Assembly (NCBI RefSeq): GCF_001612635.1
Contig: NZ_BDAV01000008.1
Span: 62,001 to 126,000, forward strand
Source: Nocardia africana NBRC 100379
GTDB lineage: Bacteria; Actinomycetota; Actinomycetes; Mycobacteriales; Mycobacteriaceae
Direction: 5' to 3'
DNA length: 64,000 bases
The translations under genes were made by a program, and so were the position numbers. A model generated the notes under the pieces. The model saw only the letters and a list, made by a program, of their open reading frames with translations, had not been told where the DNA came from and ran no database searches. This document shows, piece after piece, positions 62,621-64,000 of the stretch. The stretch's first letter is position 1. The number at the start of each line of letters is the position of its first letter.

Positions 62621-63082
62621 TCAGCGGAACTGGCTCTCCAATGTCGCGGTGGTCACCACGCCGTAGACCAGGTGAGGTACCACGTCGCTGAGCCAGTCCG
62701 CGGTCGTCCACCTGCGCGGATCACTCACCCCGAGGACGGACATCGGCACTGCCGCGCCGACCATCGCCGCCGTTCCCGCGGCCACCGCACCGACCGGCGT
62801 CGACGGTCGCCAGCCGACCGAGCGGACCGCGCCGGCGGCCATCCCGACCCCGACGCCGGTCATGATGCCCAGAGCGGCCCCCGCTGCCTGAATTCTGTTG
62901 TCACGCTGTTGCTTCGCCCCCGGTATCGAGAGGTGGGCCAGGCTGGTGAGCTTTTCCACCGTCTGCTCCGGGGTGCTGCTGGGCCCACGGCCGCGCAGCA
63001 GCATGTCCAGGTACGTGGTGGCGTTCAGGGCGGCCGTACCCGCTGCACCGGCCGCGGCGCCACGCAGCAACGAGGTCAACAT
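62621..63082 (-). CDS. Small membrane protein of unknown function
   Basis: This is a 153-residue Gly/Ala-rich protein with three or four weak hydrophobic segments (AAAGAAGTAALNATTYLDML, GAALGIMTGVGVGMAAGA, VGAVAAGTAAMVGAAVPM). The pattern resembles actinobacterial glycine-zipper membrane proteins. It lies between the hemerythrin gene and the NrfD-like gene; no function known. Confidence 0.7.
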   Translation of the reverse strand: MLTSLLRGAAAGAAGTAALNATTYLDMLLRGRGPSSTPEQTVEKLTSLAHLSIPGAKQQRDNRIQAAGAALGIMTGVGVGMAAGAVRSVGWRPSTPVGAVAAGTAAMVGAAVPMSVLGVSDPRRWTTADWLSDVVPHLVYGVVTTATLESQFR

Positions 63083-63124
63083 GGTCGGCGAGTGCCCCCG
63101 GCGAGGGTGTCGAAACGTCGCCCG

Positions 63125-64000
63125 TCAGGCACGGCTCGGGGTGCCGGCTTCCGAGCCGGGAACACCCGCACGCTGCGCGAGCCGCTCTCGCTGCGGGATC
63201 ACGGTGTACTTCGGATCCTCCGCGGAGGCGACCCCGGCGTGGAAGATCCCGAACCGGGTGCACGCCGAACCTGCCATCGCGGCGGCGCCACCGAGAATCG
63301 CGGCAGTCCTCGAACGCCGGCCCCACACTCCCCCGGCCACCATGCCGGCTACCGAGAACGCCTTGGCGGCGATCATCCATCGACCCGCGCTCCCCTGGTG
63401 CAGCAGCTCCGCCGACAACCCCATCCGGCGGCTCATCACTTCGCCGGCAGCCAATTCCGTTGCGGCACCGAGGATCAGGGTGCGGCGCGCGGGGCCCGCC
63501 TCGTTCGCGGGCGAGGCGAGGACCGCCAGTCCGCCCGCCGCGGCGGCGGCCGAGCCGACGAAGACGAACGGCATCTCGCGATGTCCGTCGTGCCAGGTCG
63601 GCACCGCGGTGTCCGACATCAGCGCCGCGGTGTAGGAGGCGACGGCCGGGCCGACGAAGCCGGCCCCGACGGTCGCGGCCCTGCCGACGCGGGGAAACCA
63701 TCCGGTGATCTCCGTGGCCGCGGCGACTCCCGCCAGCGGACCGTAGGTGGCCAGGATCCAGGAACCGACGCTCATCGGCGAACTCGGTTTGAACACCCGC
63801 AGCATCCGGACGAATCGTTCCGGCCGGCCCAGATCGTGGACCAGCGCCACCAGGGAGGCGAGGATCGCGACCAGCCCGCTGACCTTGGTGACGCGGGCCA
63901 TCCTCCGGCGGCCGGTCAGCTCCGCGCCCATCGCCAGCACCGAGGATCCGCCCGCCAAGCCACCGAGAAACAGGTAACCGGCGATATCGCGGGCCTCCCA
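63125..64000 (-). CDS. NrfD/PsrC-like membrane subunit, 5' end outside the window
   Basis: The frame is open to the right edge (291 residues visible). At the edge it reads AGYLFLGGLAGGSSVL, the first-helix motif of NrfD-type quinone-interacting subunits; LVHDLGRPERFVRML is the next family motif and W/MSVGSWIL the third. Eight to nine helices are expected. Partners (an FeS subunit and a molybdoenzyme) would lie upstream beyond 64000. Confidence 0.87.
   Translation of the reverse strand, partial: WEARDIAGYLFLGGLAGGSSVLAMGAELTGRRRMARVTKVSGLVAILASLVALVHDLGRPERFVRMLRVFKPSSPMSVGSWILATYGPLAGVAAATEITGWFPRVGRAATVGAGFVGPAVASYTAALMSDTAVPTWHDGHREMPFVFVGSAAAAAGGLAVLASPANEAGPARRTLILGAATELAAGEVMSRRMGLSAELLHQGSAGRWMIAAKAFSVAGMVAGGVWGRRSRTAAILGGAAAMAGSACTRFGIFHAGVASAEDPKYTVIPQRERLAQRAGVPGSEAGTPSRA

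Overview
The window is very GC-rich, densely packed DNA that uses GTG and TTG starts freely, and nearly every operon is coupled by 4-base stop/start overlaps. Gene content (a group 1h atmospheric-H2 hydrogenase with DUF-type accessory genes, a group 3b hydrogenase, an LpqC-like esterase, a FadE34-like fused acyl-CoA dehydrogenase, two P450s, a PF04672-type methyltransferase) points to an actinomycete, probably Mycobacteriales such as Nocardia, Rhodococcus or Mycolicibacterium. The genus is inferred, not proven. I saw no tRNA, rRNA, insertion sequence or CRISPR array.

1-13755, all minus strand: a continuous module for a high-affinity [NiFe] hydrogenase. The order of transcription is hypA, hypB, a CRP-like site, hhyS, hhyL, a NifU/Rieske-like protein, DUF5947, DUF6084, an unknown 442-residue protein, a 39-residue membrane peptide, a maturation protease, a second hypC, hypF, hypC, hypD, hypE and a nickel permease cut by the window edge. 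HhyS has Asp in place of one proximal-cluster Cys, the mark of the O2-insensitive group 1h enzymes.

13984-22693: lipid-type functions: a patatin-like protein, an amine-oxidase remnant, an LpqC-like esterase, an acyl-CoA dehydrogenase divergent from a TetR gene across an array of four AGTACT boxes, a second TetR gene divergent from a P450, and a fused FadE34-like acyl-CoA dehydrogenase.

22935-28083: an accessory stretch with a HAD phosphatase, an HTH/TPR regulator, several very small genes with ATGA overlaps, and a methyltransferase/CYTH gene pair of unknown role.

28178-33189, minus strand: a complete group 3b hydrogenase operon (hyhB, a cyclic-nucleotide-binding-domain protein, hyhG, hyhS, hyhL, protease) preceded by two DosR-like boxes 21 bp apart. 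The two hydrogenases would serve different states: aerobic H2 scavenging by Hhy, and H2/NAD(P)H redox balancing under hypoxia by Hyh.

33534-41152: a methyltransferase, a MarR/oxidoreductase divergent pair with three 20-bp operators, a complete three-gene P450 system (3Fe-4S ferredoxin, reductase, P450), and a KimA-type potassium importer with a structured leader.

41300-55154: an aromatic or N-heteroaromatic catabolic cluster: IclR, acyl-CoA ligase, MarR-like regulator, CarAa-like Rieske oxygenase and its reductase, a type I extradiol dioxygenase, an amidase, an M20-fold protein without metal ligands, a racemase-family protein with one catalytic Cys, a meta-cleavage hydrolase, a flavoprotein monooxygenase and an MFS exporter. 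This ordered set is the most likely home of an undescribed pathway.

55272-64000: mixed small genes: SDRs, a decayed VOC gene, a DHFR-like reductase, two hemerythrin proteins, CutA, an XRE regulator with its own operator, unknown small ORFs, and an NrfD-like membrane subunit cut by the right edge.
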